NCBI GenBank assembly: GCA_038496445.1
Contig: JALMLS010000370.1
Location: forward strand, 1-64,000
DNA from: Trichosphaerium sp. ATCC 40318
Lineage: Eukaryota; Discosea; Flabellinia; Trichosidae
Length of the DNA stretch: 64,000 bases
Direction of reading: 5' to 3'
Shown: piece after piece, positions 44,193 through 59,487 of the stretch
Layout: each line of letters starts with the position of its first letter
How positions within the stretch are numbered: position 1 is the first letter of the stretch
The notes under the pieces: generated by a model
What the model saw: only the letters and a program-made list of their open reading frames with translations
Databases searched by the model: none
What the model was told of the DNA's origin: nothing
Made by a program: the position numbers and the translations under genes

Positions 44193-45793
44193 ATGATTTT
44201 TACGATTGTTCTATTCAAACAGGCGTCAAACAGGAAAAAGGTTGTCGTTGTTGGTGGTGGCTTTGCTGGAGCGAATGGTACATACCTACTTTTTACTCAA
44301 CTTGCTTTTTTTTTTTTGCGGCACGTGTCAAGATATTAAATGGAATCAAAGTGGCGCGGACGTTACAACACGACTTTGATGTTACACTTATTGATACCAA
44401 GCCATACTGGGAATACACGCCCTCTATTGTAAAGGCAGCAGCTCATCCACAAATTAGTCACAGGTGAATATCCATCAGGATTCTGGGGGTTTTTTTTCAT
44501 TCGAGTTACCAAGGCTAACTAGTACTTACTGCTTTAAAGGTGGCAATTTTCTCACAAGTCATATCTACCAAAAGCCAATGTGTGCATTGGTCGCGTCACA
44601 AAGTAAGTTTTTATTTCTAAATATCCTCCTGAGATACTTTGCCATTGGCTCATTCCGTTTTACATGTAGGGTCTCAAATAAGTCAGTCATAACATGTAAA
44701 AAAGAAGCGCATCCTTTTGACTTCCTAGTGCTAGCAACAGGGATGGATTCAAAAGACTCTGGTAACCACTTTAAACAAATAAATCACTTTGTTTTAACAC
44801 TTTTCAGGGATGATACAATGCAACTCTGGAAGCGTCTTAAGCGAGTCCGGTAATGAACTGAAAGAGGCTGAACAAGTTCTTGTTGTAGGAGGTAAACAAA
44901 TCACCCACGAATATGCTCATTACTAATTTCTTATCTGTAGGTGGTATTGTTGGTGTTGAGCTTTGTGGTGAAATCAACCAAAAGTACCCATCAAAGAGAA
45001 TTACACTTGTACATGCCCACAATAGACTCATACAAAGAATGCCTAAACAAGCTTCAACATATGCTTTATCTTATCTCCAATCCAAAGGTGAAATACAAAG
45101 CAATTGTTTTGTTGTCTAATACCAAGCAAAGGAGTGTCAATTGTTCTGGGTACAAAAGTGACAGAACAAGTGTCCAAAGGAGTCTACCTCACAAACGCAG
45201 GCTCTCGGATACAAGCTGATATTGCCTACCAATGCATAGGAAGCAAACCACATACTACTGGTCTATTACCTGGAATAACAAGTATGCACCAAGTTGTTGT
45301 TTGAAGTGTTTTTAATGCTTCTTTTTAAAGATAATGACAATGTAAATGGATTCGTTCAAGTCAACAGTTACCTTCAAACAACACATGCCCGAAATATATT
45401 CGCATGTGGAGATGTTGCAAACGTTAGAGAAGAAAAGTTGGCTCAAGCAGCTGAACTACAGGCTCATATTGTAGCACACAATATCAAGTACATTTTAATG
45501 AATCCTTCTTACTTTGGCATTTAATCAAATGTAGGGCAATGACAACAGGCAGTCGGCTTAAACAATATCAATCACTACCAAGAATAGTTGTTGTATCCCT
45601 TGGTTTATACGATGGGTTCATCGCTTGGGGGAACAAAGTCTATACAGGCTCAATATGGCGCCCTATTGCCGTGGTTTTAAAGTATCTCATCGAAATTAAG
45701 TGTGTTGTAACCTACTGGATATTCTATGTTGCTACATGGATACCTAACCGACTTGAAACTTACGCACGCAATGTTAGTCCCAACAAGCCATAA
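44193..45793 (+). CDS. FAD-dependent oxidoreductase, FSP1/AIFM2 or NDH-2 like
   Basis: An in-frame ATG at 44193 reads MIFTIVLFKQASNRKKVVVV-GGGFAGANVARTL, the FAD-binding GxGxxG-type loop. Further exons give DVTLIDTKPYWEYTPSIVKA, PKANVCIGRV, PFDFLVLATGMDSKDSG (the ATG motif), then VLVVGGGIVGVELCGEINQK, the NAD(P)H-binding loop, RITLVHAHNRLIQRMPKQAS, a VSIVLGTKVTEQVSKGVYLT strand, IQADIAYQCIGSKP and ARNIFACGDVANVREEKLAQ-AAELQAHIVAHNI, the FAD-contacting GD motif. The tail (VVVSLGLYDGFIAWGNKVYT) resembles the membrane-facing C-terminus of these enzymes. Likely reduces a quinone with NAD(P)H at a membrane. It has no Met-Gly start, so no FSP1-style myristoylation unless an upstream exon is used. 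Confidence 0.85.
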
Positions 45794-45933
45794 TAAAATA
45801 CGAACTTGACATCTCATGTCTTTGTTTAAAAACCAAGATCTACATCACTTCTTCAAACATTTGTTAAAAGGTCAAAACGAACACAATGTAAAATGGTAAA
45901 ATCTACTTTCAAATATATAATAATTGGTTTTAT

Positions 45934-46598
45934 TTAATATCTAGCTTGATGTTCAATATTGATACGCAATTGCCTTGCACACGAGGAATCAGTTGTACAT
46001 TTGGACATGAATCTGAGTGGATTCAAAATCGCCGTACGGAAAGCGAATTCCGTACTTCCTTGTGTAGCAATTGGAGCGTACGAACTTAGCCAAGAGCAAT
46101 CTCCGCTGTCACATTCAGAATGGTAGTTTCTAAAACTTTCGTAATTAACCCTCATACGTATATCTTGAGCGGCTTGGACGCGCACTAAAGAGTAAGGCAG
46201 GCCCTTATAGGCCCCATTGGTTCGCGCATACTGGCAGATAAACATGACGTAGTATTGTGCGAAACATTTGCTTGGATTGCTACAGCTTGCAGAGTAGGAG
46301 AATAGACCATTCTTTGTGTTTATATGGCTATAATACGCTTCAACGTTATTAAGCGGGTATTTTTCGCCCTTATACCACGTATGAGATCTGCATTTGTACA
46401 CCTGCGGTGGTTTGTTGTTAATACAAGGACCAACAGCTCCGCTACGATTGTCAGCAATGAATGTGCCATCTCTCTGTCGTACATTGGTTTAGGGCACGTC
46501 TTCGGCGGCTTCCTCCTCCTAAACAGCCTTCTCCAGCTCATGGCCTCTGTCGCTACAACTAAGAGTAAAAGAGCAATCACAACTTTTTTGCACAGCAT
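45934..46598 (-). CDS. Small secreted Cys-containing protein, apparent 2-base frameshift
   Basis: ATG at 46598 gives a signal peptide (MLCKKVVIALLLLVVATEAM) and a basic stretch (SWRRLFRRRKPPKTCPKP). The frame then goes wrong at a GAGAGA run near 46466; shifting by two bases gives RDGTFIADNRSGAVGPCINN, YKCRSHTWYKGEKYPLNNVE, a CSNPSKCFAQYYVMFICQYA segment and a final SKCTTDSSCARQLRINIEHQ before the stop at 45934. Together this is about 220 residues with evenly spaced Cys residues, an extracellular protein of unknown family. The dinucleotide run suggests either a sequencing slip or a recent inactivating indel. Confidence 0.6.
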
Positions 46599-46873
46599 GT
46601 TACTCTTTTGGGTTGTTAGTTGGGTTTTTTAAGGAGATTGTTGACTTAACTTACCTAATCAGGCAGTGTGTGCCTTTTAAGGAACCAAACACGCCAGCAG
46701 TGCATGTCTCATGGTTGATGCTTCAGTTGTGTATTTTTTGTAGAATTCTATAGCGATGGGAAAGAATCGCACAACTTACGAGATGTTCGGAATTCGATTT
46801 TTGCTCTACAGGAGCGTAGAGTCTGAAAAATGGGTCCAGGATTTGCTAAAAAATGTTGCAAAATGGTGCACTC

Positions 46874-47272
46874 TCACACAAAAAATACATTAAGAATTCC
46901 AAAAAATATTTCATTTACCAAGCTTGATAAAATGCGTGTTTCTGTAACCTTCCAAACCGGTATTACTTTTTTCAGAAATGAAATCGAATGAACTCTTAGT
47001 CTAACCACGTGCTTTTCAAGCGCTCTAGCTGGACTAAATAGACTTAAAATGCATTTTGTCGATACATAGGTCCAAAGCCCCGTTTGAGTTTGTTTACCCA
47101 AATTAAAAATGTCAAAAAGTAGGAAATGTGGAATGTCTACCATTTTTTGAAGGTGAAATACTCTTGAGATGCTATTTTTTTTCAATGTTAATACTATCAC
47201 AACATCAGACTCACATCTCTTCCTGAAGTATCTTGTGCCTATTACACAACAAACTAAACGAGTGGCTAACAA
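46874..47272 (-). CDS. Unsupported longer reading frame (hypothetical)
   Basis: An uninterrupted 132-codon frame on the minus strand (MLATRLVCCVIGTRYFRKRC ... VNEIFFGILNVFFV) lies in the gap before the sliding-clamp gene. Its composition (VIVLTLKKNSISRVFHLQKM; FLLFDIFNLGKQTQTGLW) is not clearly non-coding, but no family, neighbouring exon or signal supports it. Confidence 0.2.
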   Translation of the reverse strand: MLATRLVCCVIGTRYFRKRCESDVVIVLTLKKNSISRVFHLQKMVDIPHFLLFDIFNLGKQTQTGLWTYVSTKCILSLFSPARALEKHVVRLRVHSISFLKKVIPVWKVTETRILSSLVNEIFFGILNVFFV

Positions 47273-47335
47273 ATCAATTATTCAGCGAAATAAACTTGAC
47301 AAAGAACAAGAAGTAAGAAAACAAGTAAATCTACA

Positions 47336-48668
47336 ATGAAGGCATCTGATGAACAAGAAGAATTTTTTTGTTGCTTTAAAGATGCTACTGCGTTCGCGTC
47401 AATTTCAAGGCTGTTAAAGAGTTTAATAGGTACCAAAATGAAGCGCGCCCGAAATGTGAATTTCTGTGTAGACCTTGTGAGTATTGATGTTACAGAGAAG
47501 GGTCTTAGTATCTGTACAGTTGACACTGCGCAAGTAAGAATATTACTTGAAGCGCAGGTATCATGTTACGATTCTTATAGTTGAGCAGGTTATGGTGGTA
47601 AAGCTAGATTTGCACGCAAATCATGCGTTTAGACAATTCCAATTGTACGTTCACATTATGCCCCACTACTAGCTCACTTTGTGGGCAACCCAAAGTACAC
47701 GTAATGCAGTGATTGGTATAAAAAGTGCGGATTTATCTAGAGGCGAGTACTTGCCAATAACAAAACTAAACCTCCACGTAGCCCTCAAACACATCAAGCC
47801 AACTACCATTGGTACGAACAATGTTGTAACACCTAAGATATTGTCTAGTATCCCTTCATTCATTAAACGAAGAAAAACTCCTGATTACAGCGTGTACAAA
47901 GACCCACTACCAGTGCCCAGCTCATTATCTCTAGCTCAGCGGGAGCCATTCCCTAAAACTTCTAGCTTTAATATCAATCAAATGGTTATTGTAAACGAAC
48001 CAAGGTACTGTCAGCATTTTTGTATCAGCATCTAAACAATTGCAAAGATTGGACATTCCAGTTGGAGGCTACAGTTCAGAAGCTCTCTTACCTGTCTACG
48101 CGTTTACATCGGTCAGCTTTTTTTGAAGTTACTTCAACTTATTGCGTGTAGGTAATAGATGATCTTTGTGGTGACGAGGTTATGATTACGCTAGCACCAG
48201 ATAAACTTGAAATTGCAGGTAAGAAACCTATCCGTTCAAGTTTTGAAAGCTGCAATAGCGGATAGTTCAGACGGGAGCATGTCAGTAGCAATAGCCTTTA
48301 GATCAAAGGTGTGCTTGAATCCTTCATCAAAATTTCCTTTTACTCATTTCAACAAGGACTTTGCATCACATCCTGGGTGTGGTATCATCTCTACTCAAGT
48401 TGTATCACAAAAATACAAGTTGGCATATTTTATCAAGATAGCAAAGATGGCCAAGATGGTATGCCTCCTAGCACAACACGATATCTCATCTCATAATTTA
48501 GAAGTGCATTGAAGAAGTCCTTATTCAAATGGGCGAGGACAAGCCTTTGTCTTTGGTTTATCCACTGGGCCAAGAAGTACGTAATACTTTGTTGTTGTGT
48601 TTATTGTTTACGGTATAATCAATAAGGGAGCTATAAATGTTTTCTTGGCACCGCTGATAACCGACTAG
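47336..48668 (+). CDS. Sliding-clamp family protein (PCNA or 9-1-1 subunit)
   Basis: ATG at 47336 starts MKASDEQEEFFCCFKDATAF. Clamp-type features follow: FASISRLLKSLIG, VTEKGLSICTVDTAQVRILL-EAQ (the strand pair that in clamps reads 'gi.v...D...v......'), and a hydrophobic VMVVKLDLHANHAF. A linker is Lys/Pro-rich (KRRKTPDYSVYKDPLPVPSS). The second half has VIDDLCGDEVMITLAPDKLE-IA, equivalent to the helix-strand of PCNA domain 2, and the last exons read IEEVLIQMGEDKPLSLVYPL then GAINVFLAPLITD, matching the C-terminal P-L-x-x-x-Y-x-x-x-x-x-G-x-x-x-x-x-L-A-P-x-I-x-D of PCNA-like clamps. Greater divergence than true PCNA suggests RAD1, HUS1 or RAD9 of the checkpoint clamp. Two of the introns are very short (about 25 bases), which needs transcript support. 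Confidence 0.55.
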
Positions 48669-49478
48669 CATTTACGCTACTCGAATTACCAACGAGTAAA
48701 CAATTCACGTGTTACGTGAGATACTTTTGTAAAGGAGTGAAAGACAGTGCATTACTTCTCTTTTGTAGTAAATAAAGTTGCTTGGAATACGCCTTTTCAT
48801 AAAAAAAATGTATCAGCTAGAGTCAATGTTAAGTGAGGCATTTTTTCCGTACTAAGTAAGCATAGATATTATCAGTGTATTCCAATAATATCTGCATTCT
48901 ATGCTTTATGTCGTTGACTACAGCCTCTGTAAAATTCCTTACAAGATGTTAAAGAAGTTCAAACAAATTAAATTATCTTCAAACTTTAGCGTACGCGTCC
49001 GTTATTGATCTACTCCCATCACCGCGGGCTTGTTTTATCATTAAAGCAGTACGCGCAATCAATTTCTACGAATTGTTAAAATGGTAAAATGACTTTAGAC
49101 TAACGCAAAGGCCATTAAATACTCGTGTCATGTCATCATCTAGAAAATGGGTTGTGACGCGAGGTACTGGACGAGCACCGCCAATTATGATTTTGGTTGT
49201 CATTTTGTTGAATGCTAAGCCGTTACTTAACACTCCACAATCAACACTTAACAGCTGTCTTAATAGTCGCAGAAAACTTTAACGAGGATCAGTTTGTACA
49301 CAGGATAGAGAAAGAACTCAACTACACTGACAAACAACAGAAAGAAGGAAGTTGATTACCAAATTGGATGATTTATTTGACAAGCCATGACAGTACATGC
49401 CTAATAGTACGCTACAGCGTTGTATTATGTACAATTGGTGCAAAGCTGTATACTGTTACTACCGCGCATTTGTGTTGT
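48669..49478. other. Intergenic region with one short frame
   Basis: About 800 bases between the clamp and the end of the AATF gene. A 50-codon frame at 49130-49282 (MSSSRKWVVTRGTGRAPPIM, then a hydrophobic ILVVILL) is the only notable ORF and could be chance. CACGTG at about 48707. Confidence 0.3.
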
Positions 49479-51511
49479 CTACTCCTCCATGGCATCTCCT
49501 TCATCGCTAGCAGCCAGACCTTCATTTTCCTCTGCAGCTCGCTCTTCTTCTAACTGCTCTCTGCGAAGCTCCTTCCATTTATCACTTCCAAATAAACTGA
49601 GAAACAGTTGATCACAAATGACATCATCATCTTTTGGATAAAACCGCCTCTTTGGTGCCATAAAATTCTCAATTTGTGGATGAATGTTGTACCTGTAAAG
49701 AAAAAAATTAGTTTCAAAAATAAAACTAATCATCAACTAACTTACCGAATCTGTTTTTGATTTTTAGGCCATTTCATTTTCTTTGGCTTTGAATTTGAAA
49801 ATCTACCAGTGGAATACGTTGTGAATTCTAAAACGAAAGAATCAGAGGTAAAAAATAACATTTACGCTTAACAACAAGAATTGAAACCTAACGAACCTTT
49901 TGAGTCTAAACCACCGTTATTACGCAACAAGTACGCGTAAAAATCATCGTCATCATAAATCTGGGAATCATGTTGTTCCAAGTGAGAATCATGCATTGAT
50001 TCAGTTGAGGCACGTTTTTTATCAGGTCCATCATTTGTTTGCTGGTTACTTTGTCTTTTTCTCTTTCCAAGTACTCTATAAGAAGATCTCTGTAACTGAG
50101 ACCTTCTAATAAGATTATCTTTATCTTCCATTTGTTCATCGATTTGGTCCAAAATACGCTACATAAATGTCAATTTTTTTGTATCACAACACTCTTTGTT
50201 AGTGCGGTACCTTATTCAACGTTTTGAATTTTGTCATTTGTACGCCTGAGGCAAGGAGTACTTTATCGTTCCATTTTTGTGTTGTCTCTCGAAGGAATGG
50301 GTCTATACTATCGCATTGATTTGGTTAATTATTGGGCATGTTTGCAAGAAAAAAAAAACATAAATAATGAGGTCAGGGGCTTAAGCGTACGTGTCCATAG
50401 TGATTTTATAGCGTTCTAATAGTTGCTCAAAAGGATCTTCATTATCAGCAGCAGGAAGAGACGACATATCAACTCCAGAAGGAGGATTTTGATTCAATAG
50501 TTCCTTAGCAAAGATAAGAGAAGACGAATAAACAATAAGAAATAAACTGTGCTATTTCCAACAAAATATTTTCATACGTCCTGAACATCAAGTAAGGTCT
50601 TTACAACCCAACCAACATTTTTATTCATCCTTGACACGCTCTTTTTGATCCTAAAGAACAAAAAAAAAACGAATCAATGACTAATTTTTGTGCTGAGTTG
50701 ATTTACCTGCCGTCATGTGACTCGAACATTGGCAATGTGTCAAATTGTGGTAATCTATTTGCCATTCTTTGAAGTTTTTGTAGTTCAACACGTATTCCCA
50801 AGACATCATCCCAAATACTTGATTGGTTCTTAGTATGCGCTGCTTTTTCTAATTCATCTGTAACTTCGAATGTTTGGATATCATCTCTTGGCCTATCACT
50901 CAATAATAAGCAACTCTTATTACATTACTATCTTTTAGGATATTTACCCAAGGCTTAGTTGAGCTTCGAACATTTCAGCCTCCTTGACAGTGCTTAGTTT
51001 GGGTTGTTTGTCATCTACTGTCAACATGTCGTAAAATTGGTTTATCTTGGATGACACCTCCTATACGCCTTGTTAAATGTAATCACGTATGCGATAAATG
51101 ATACCTCGTCGATATCCTCCTCTTCATCGTTGACATTCTCCCAGCCTAAGGTGTCTAATGATGTTTTTTCTCCTGCGAACTCTTCGTCTAGTTCTGGTGG
51201 TGGGAGGATTTGATTATCATATCTAGTGCGCATTTAGCGTACTTTGGAGCGTATTTAACTACCTTAGATCTTGTGGTGTTCCTTCGAAGCCAAATTGATC
51301 ATCAGTCGCGGTTTTAAAGTCAAATGTATCCCAATTAGAGTCTGCAGTGTCTTCCGCGTCTATTTTGTTTGAGAAAATAATATAATCCTTGTTATGTACT
51401 GTGTGTTGGGTCCAGGTTCATGTACGACGCGATTTTATCCTTTAGAGATAAAGGAGCGACACTTGCGTCTTCCTCTACTTCGTGAATATGCTTTACTGTT
51501 CGTACCCTCAT
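49479..51511 (-). CDS. AATF/Che-1/BFR2 ribosome-biogenesis factor
   Basis: Minus-strand exons from the ATG at 51511 give an acidic N-terminus (APLSLKDKIAS; DAEDTADSNWDTFDFKTATD; a DEEFAGEKTSLDTLGWENVN stretch and DEEEDIDE). The middle is helical (VTDELEKAAHTKNQSSIWDD, VLGIRVELQKLQRMANRLPQ), followed by QMEDKDNLIRRSQLQRSSYR, a basic KRKRQSNQ tract and QIYDDDDFYAYLLRNN. The C-terminus has NSKPKKMKWPKNQKQIR then NIHPQIENFMAPKRRFYPKD with ICDQLFLSLFG, the TRAUB-domain hallmark. AATF works with NGDN and NOL10 in early 40S rRNA processing in the nucleolus. Around eight introns. The Glu-rich C-terminal tail ends DEGDAMEE. Confidence 0.88.
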
Positions 51512-51711
51512 CAATAAATACAAAACGTGGTGTGGTTACGCGTAGAAACGAGTGGAAAAACAAAAGAAAATTATGAATTTTATGTGTAACAACTAAAATA
51601 GCCCTACGTAATAATACTTCAAAAACTAACGTAGAAACGATGAACACAGACTTTATTTAACAAGATATAACTCATCGCCATTCGCTACTAGTACTTTTGA
51701 AGATACTTTTA

Positions 51712-52045
51712 AAATGGTTTTGGCAGTTTCTTTTGCATGGCATGTTGATTTGAAAAACGAGATGGTGGTCATTCAGAATGTAAGTGACAGACTGAAAATG
51801 TCGCTGATATTGAAGTAGATCTCAAGCATAAACTCGCAGCATCTTGAACTCGAGGCAGTTAGCTGCACCAGAAAGAGAGCAAAAGTTAAAGGGCTGAAGG
51901 TCAACTAGCACAACTGCAAGAAAAGAGAAAAAAAAGAACATCGTGAAGTGGCTGGCGCACAAAACAGAATAGTTCTGAAGAAAACCACACTTTTTGACTT
52001 TGATGCTGAACTAATTAAACAACAAACAGCCATTTGTGGATACAT
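51712..52045 (+). pseudogene. Degenerate coiled-coil reading frame
   Basis: After an ATG near 51714 (MVLAVSFAWHVDLKNEMVVI-QN) coding-like pieces appear in alternating frames: ADIEVDLKHKLAAS, LELEAVSCTRKRAKVKGLKV, QLAQLQEKRKK and EHREVAGAQNRIVLKKTTLF-DFDAELIKQQTA. They read like one coiled-coil protein broken by several single-base shifts, with no splice signals to explain them. The surrounding 51512-52178 interval shows nothing else. A decayed gene is the simplest view; chance is possible. Confidence 0.3.
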
Positions 52046-52178
52046 ATATTTACTCTACATAAGATAGATGGTAATACTAAAGTACAGTTATTTACAATCG
52101 CCCTTTTCTATTATAAATGGCGTAAAAACTTCCTAATCGTTTTTGATATTCAAGAATACAACTTCACTGCACAGTTTT

Positions 52179-52984
52179 TTATGAAATAGAGCATGAATCC
52201 CCTGGCTCACTTATGATGCTAGCTGGTCTAGGGCGCTCCTGCTAAAAAAAGAATATGAATATTCAGGCTTTGTGCTAAAACGTCACCACATACCTTGTGA
52301 TTCTTTGCTGAGTCCTTCTTTGCAAACTGTTTTTCAAGCTCATTTAGATCTTCCTGTTGAACTTTAGAATATTAGAATTGCACTCGGTACGTACAATTAT
52401 CGATTGTGGTAGCCCAAACAATGTTGTGCAGGTTATAGAAGCTGTTTTTTGAGCTTCTGGAGCAAGAGTGAATGCTGGGTAATCCCCGGATAAGTCTTTG
52501 AATTTTAAGGGCAACAATGGCTCTATGTTGCCTCCTTGTACTGTTATGGCGCAACGTGAGCTACCCACAAGAGGCTTTTTGCCTATCAAGGCTAGTGATC
52601 GCGAATCTCTTTTGGATGGCTACACACATATCAATATTAAGCACATAGGTGAGCACTGTGTACTTGTTTGGTGCTAGCAGCATCTGTATGTGTTTGCGGT
52701 GCCTCGCAACACCCTCTATAAGAGGCCCAGTGTTGAGTGTGTACAGGTGTAGTAGTTTGTGCGTCGTTCATGGGAAAGGTGTGATTCTGTGTGAGTAAAT
52801 GTGGTAATACCCTTTCAACAGCAAAAAAGGTAATAGTAAACCAAAACCGGCAACCGCACACAGAGTTCTGCGGCCTTGCTTTAAGATATGCGCTAGATGT
52901 ACGCTGTGTTAGCTTCGATCGTTTTTTACTCAGAAACGTCATATTGAATAGGCAATGAGTGCAGGCCACTAAAACCAGGCTCAA
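52179..52984 (-). CDS. Unrecognised protein with a conserved-looking C-terminal half
   Basis: Minus-strand exons join in phase: MNDAQTTTPVHTQHWASYRG with CCEAPQTHTDAASTKQ, an intron (GTACAC...TGTAG), PSKRDSRSLALIGKKPLVGS, ITVQGGNIEPLLPLKFKDLS, GDYPAFTLAPEAQKTASITC and TTLFGLPQSIIV, then LQQEDLNELEKQFAKKDSAK and QERPRPASIISEPGDSCSIS to a stop at 52179. Upstream of MNDAQ a hydrophobic stretch (AVAGFGLLLPFLLLKGYYHI in another frame) hints at a membrane segment on an earlier exon, so the start is unsettled. I recognise no family. Confidence 0.45.
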
Positions 52985-53090
52985 ACATCATCGTAACATT
53001 GCTAACCTGCGAAACAAAATTTTGGTTTTTTTGGCGTGCATAATTTTATTGTACGTGCACAGGTATTTATTTACAAGGGTGGCAACGAGC

Positions 53091-54637
53091 CTATTGATAT
53101 TCGAGAATAGGCTCGCCGACCTTATCCACCGCCGGAATGTTACATTTTAAATCAAAGGATTTTGCCAATGCAATTTTAAATACCTTATCACTATGTTAGA
53201 AATACTGCTTAACAGAATTGTATAAATGCAACTACACCCTTCTTCTACAGAAGACGGCGTTCGAACAAAAAATATAGCTACTGACGTGCCTTTTGTACGT
53301 TAATGGAATGCGATGCAGACGAAAATATAAGAGGAGCTTTCATTGCTTTGGCAAAACGGCGAGCCTTGAGGTGGTAGTCAGTACAAGAGTATATATTTTT
53401 TCAGTTATATTTTTTGTTTGTTTCATATCAAAAAACTGAACCAAAAAAAAAAAGCAATAAATCAAAAAAGCCCAATTTCAGTTTGATAGATTACCTGAGC
53501 AGTAATCTCCTCTTGTTCCTGGTCATCGAATGTTGCGAACATGTCGTACTTTGTACCGATGAGAAATGGTATAGCAGTCTACAAAAAAGGTTAAGACCGC
53601 CGACTAAATTTACAAAAGCAGTGCACAAAATAATTGAGAGTGATTTTTTACCTTATTGAAGCCTCTGGCTTGGCGATACCACTCCCGGATTGAGTTTAGC
53701 GTTCCCTTTCTCGATAAATCGAACATAAATAAAATTACGACCGCATCGTTACACACAAGCGGAAGCATGTTAACAAACTCGCGTTGTCCTAGACGAGTAA
53801 GAATAATATAATTCAAAGCAAAATTCGCTCGATACGAACACAAGGAAGCCCAATTTAATTTCACACTGAAAAAGCGCTCCACGCCAAAAAAAAAAAAAAG
53901 CTCTCAAATAGAATTGTAGCTTGTCCGAATAAAGGTCTTACCACCTAGATCCCATATACTGAAGGTTATTTCCGTTCCTTTTACTCGTACAGTTTTTTCC
54001 ATAAAGTTTACACCTACGCGCATTTAAAAATTATTTTTTTCAACTAGAATTGTAGATCTCTACTATATAGTTGAATACTAGATCACTCCGACCAATAAAA
54101 TAGCATAATTTTTTTTTTTGGTTAAAGTTGAATTTGTAACGTTATGGTTTGTCGTATTTGCTTACCCAACGTCTGGATGTAGTCGTCATCGAATGTATTT
54201 TCAACGTATTTAACCATGAGTGATGTTTTGCCTGAAGAAGCGTTAAAAAAAATCTGACCAAGGAGTGGTTTTGCAACTGATTCTAACAGTGACAACTATT
54301 TGTAGATCGATAGTAAAATTTCACCCACAAAACACTCCGTAAGTAAATGTGGAGTAAGCAAACCAGCAGATTACTGAAATATTTTTAAAAGCGAGTGTAA
54401 AACCGTTTGCGCAATGTAAGTAATAGCAAGTTTTGATGCAGCTTTACCAGGCCGTAATTAGAATTGCTTTTAATCAAGCGCTGTAGGATCACCACAGATG
54501 AAAGCAAAATACGTAGCGGCAAACACCGGAACTTGTAATGTACCTATTGCTGCGTCGCCAACCATCCCAACTTTCAGCACAACCCGGTTTCTCTTGCCCT
54601 CGCGCAAGCCTCGCGTAAACTTATTTTGGCTCGCCAT
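53091..54637 (-). CDS. spg1: Spg1/Tem1-type septation GTPase
   Basis: ATG at 54637 starts [20 protein letters not shown], then [20 protein letters not shown], the P-loop split by a roughly 300-base intron. Further blocks: [45 protein letters not shown] (switch II), [50 protein letters not shown] (the N/TKxD motif as G-T-K-Y-D), [20 protein letters not shown] and [20 protein letters not shown]. These are near-diagnostic of Spg1/Tem1, the Ras-superfamily GTPase at the top of the septation initiation/mitotic exit network at the spindle pole. There is no C-terminal prenylation Cys, as is normal for this family. Its start lies 122 bases from the divergent USP gene. Confidence 0.92.
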
Positions 54638-54759
54638 CGTCGTTGTGCAAACTCGGATGAAGTTGGTTTCTTTTAGTACACTTTCAAAAAGAAAGAATTT
54701 GCCTGACGACGAAACTTAAAATCGCAGCGCGTTACGCAAAGCACAAAGGTAATAATAAG
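54638..54759. promoter_or_regulatory. Compact bidirectional promoter region
   Basis: Only 122 bases separate the start codons of the Spg1-like GTPase (minus) and the deubiquitinase (plus), so their promoters and 5' UTRs must share this stretch. Confidence 0.5.
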
Positions 54760-59031
<4,272 letters not shown>

Positions 59032-59487
59032 AAAGAGAGACCAAAAGAACCTTTTTTTGGCTAATTTGGTTGTATTCAAATAAAAAAAATCCAATACTTG
59101 ATAACCTCGTCGCCATAGTTGGTGACGAAATAACGCATCACACCTTTTCACTCTCACATCATATCAATCTTCGAAGACTTTGCTCGAGAATTTTATCGCA
59201 GACAAAACCCTTTTTTAGTCAATCTTTGTAACGTACGTTAAGTCTTTGGGTTGTCTATCCATTAGAATTACTTGTGATAGTTGTTATTACTTTACGGTTG
59301 TTCTCATTATCGTAAGTTAAAAGAAACGCGTAAATTAGGAACCAATTATTTACCTAAGTAATTAGTGCGTACAGCTATCGCTGAGGCACAATAAATCGGC
59401 ATGGTTGTTGGATTCAGGACATTTTGAACTGCTTGGTTTTAGAAAACGCTGAAGGTGTCTTTCTCACCTTACCTTGGGACGCATAGT
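59032..59487. other. Intergenic region
   Basis: About 455 bases. An alternative start exon for the next gene (ATG at 59401 with a GATTCAG/GTTTTAG pattern) cannot be excluded; otherwise nothing coding. Confidence 0.35.
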
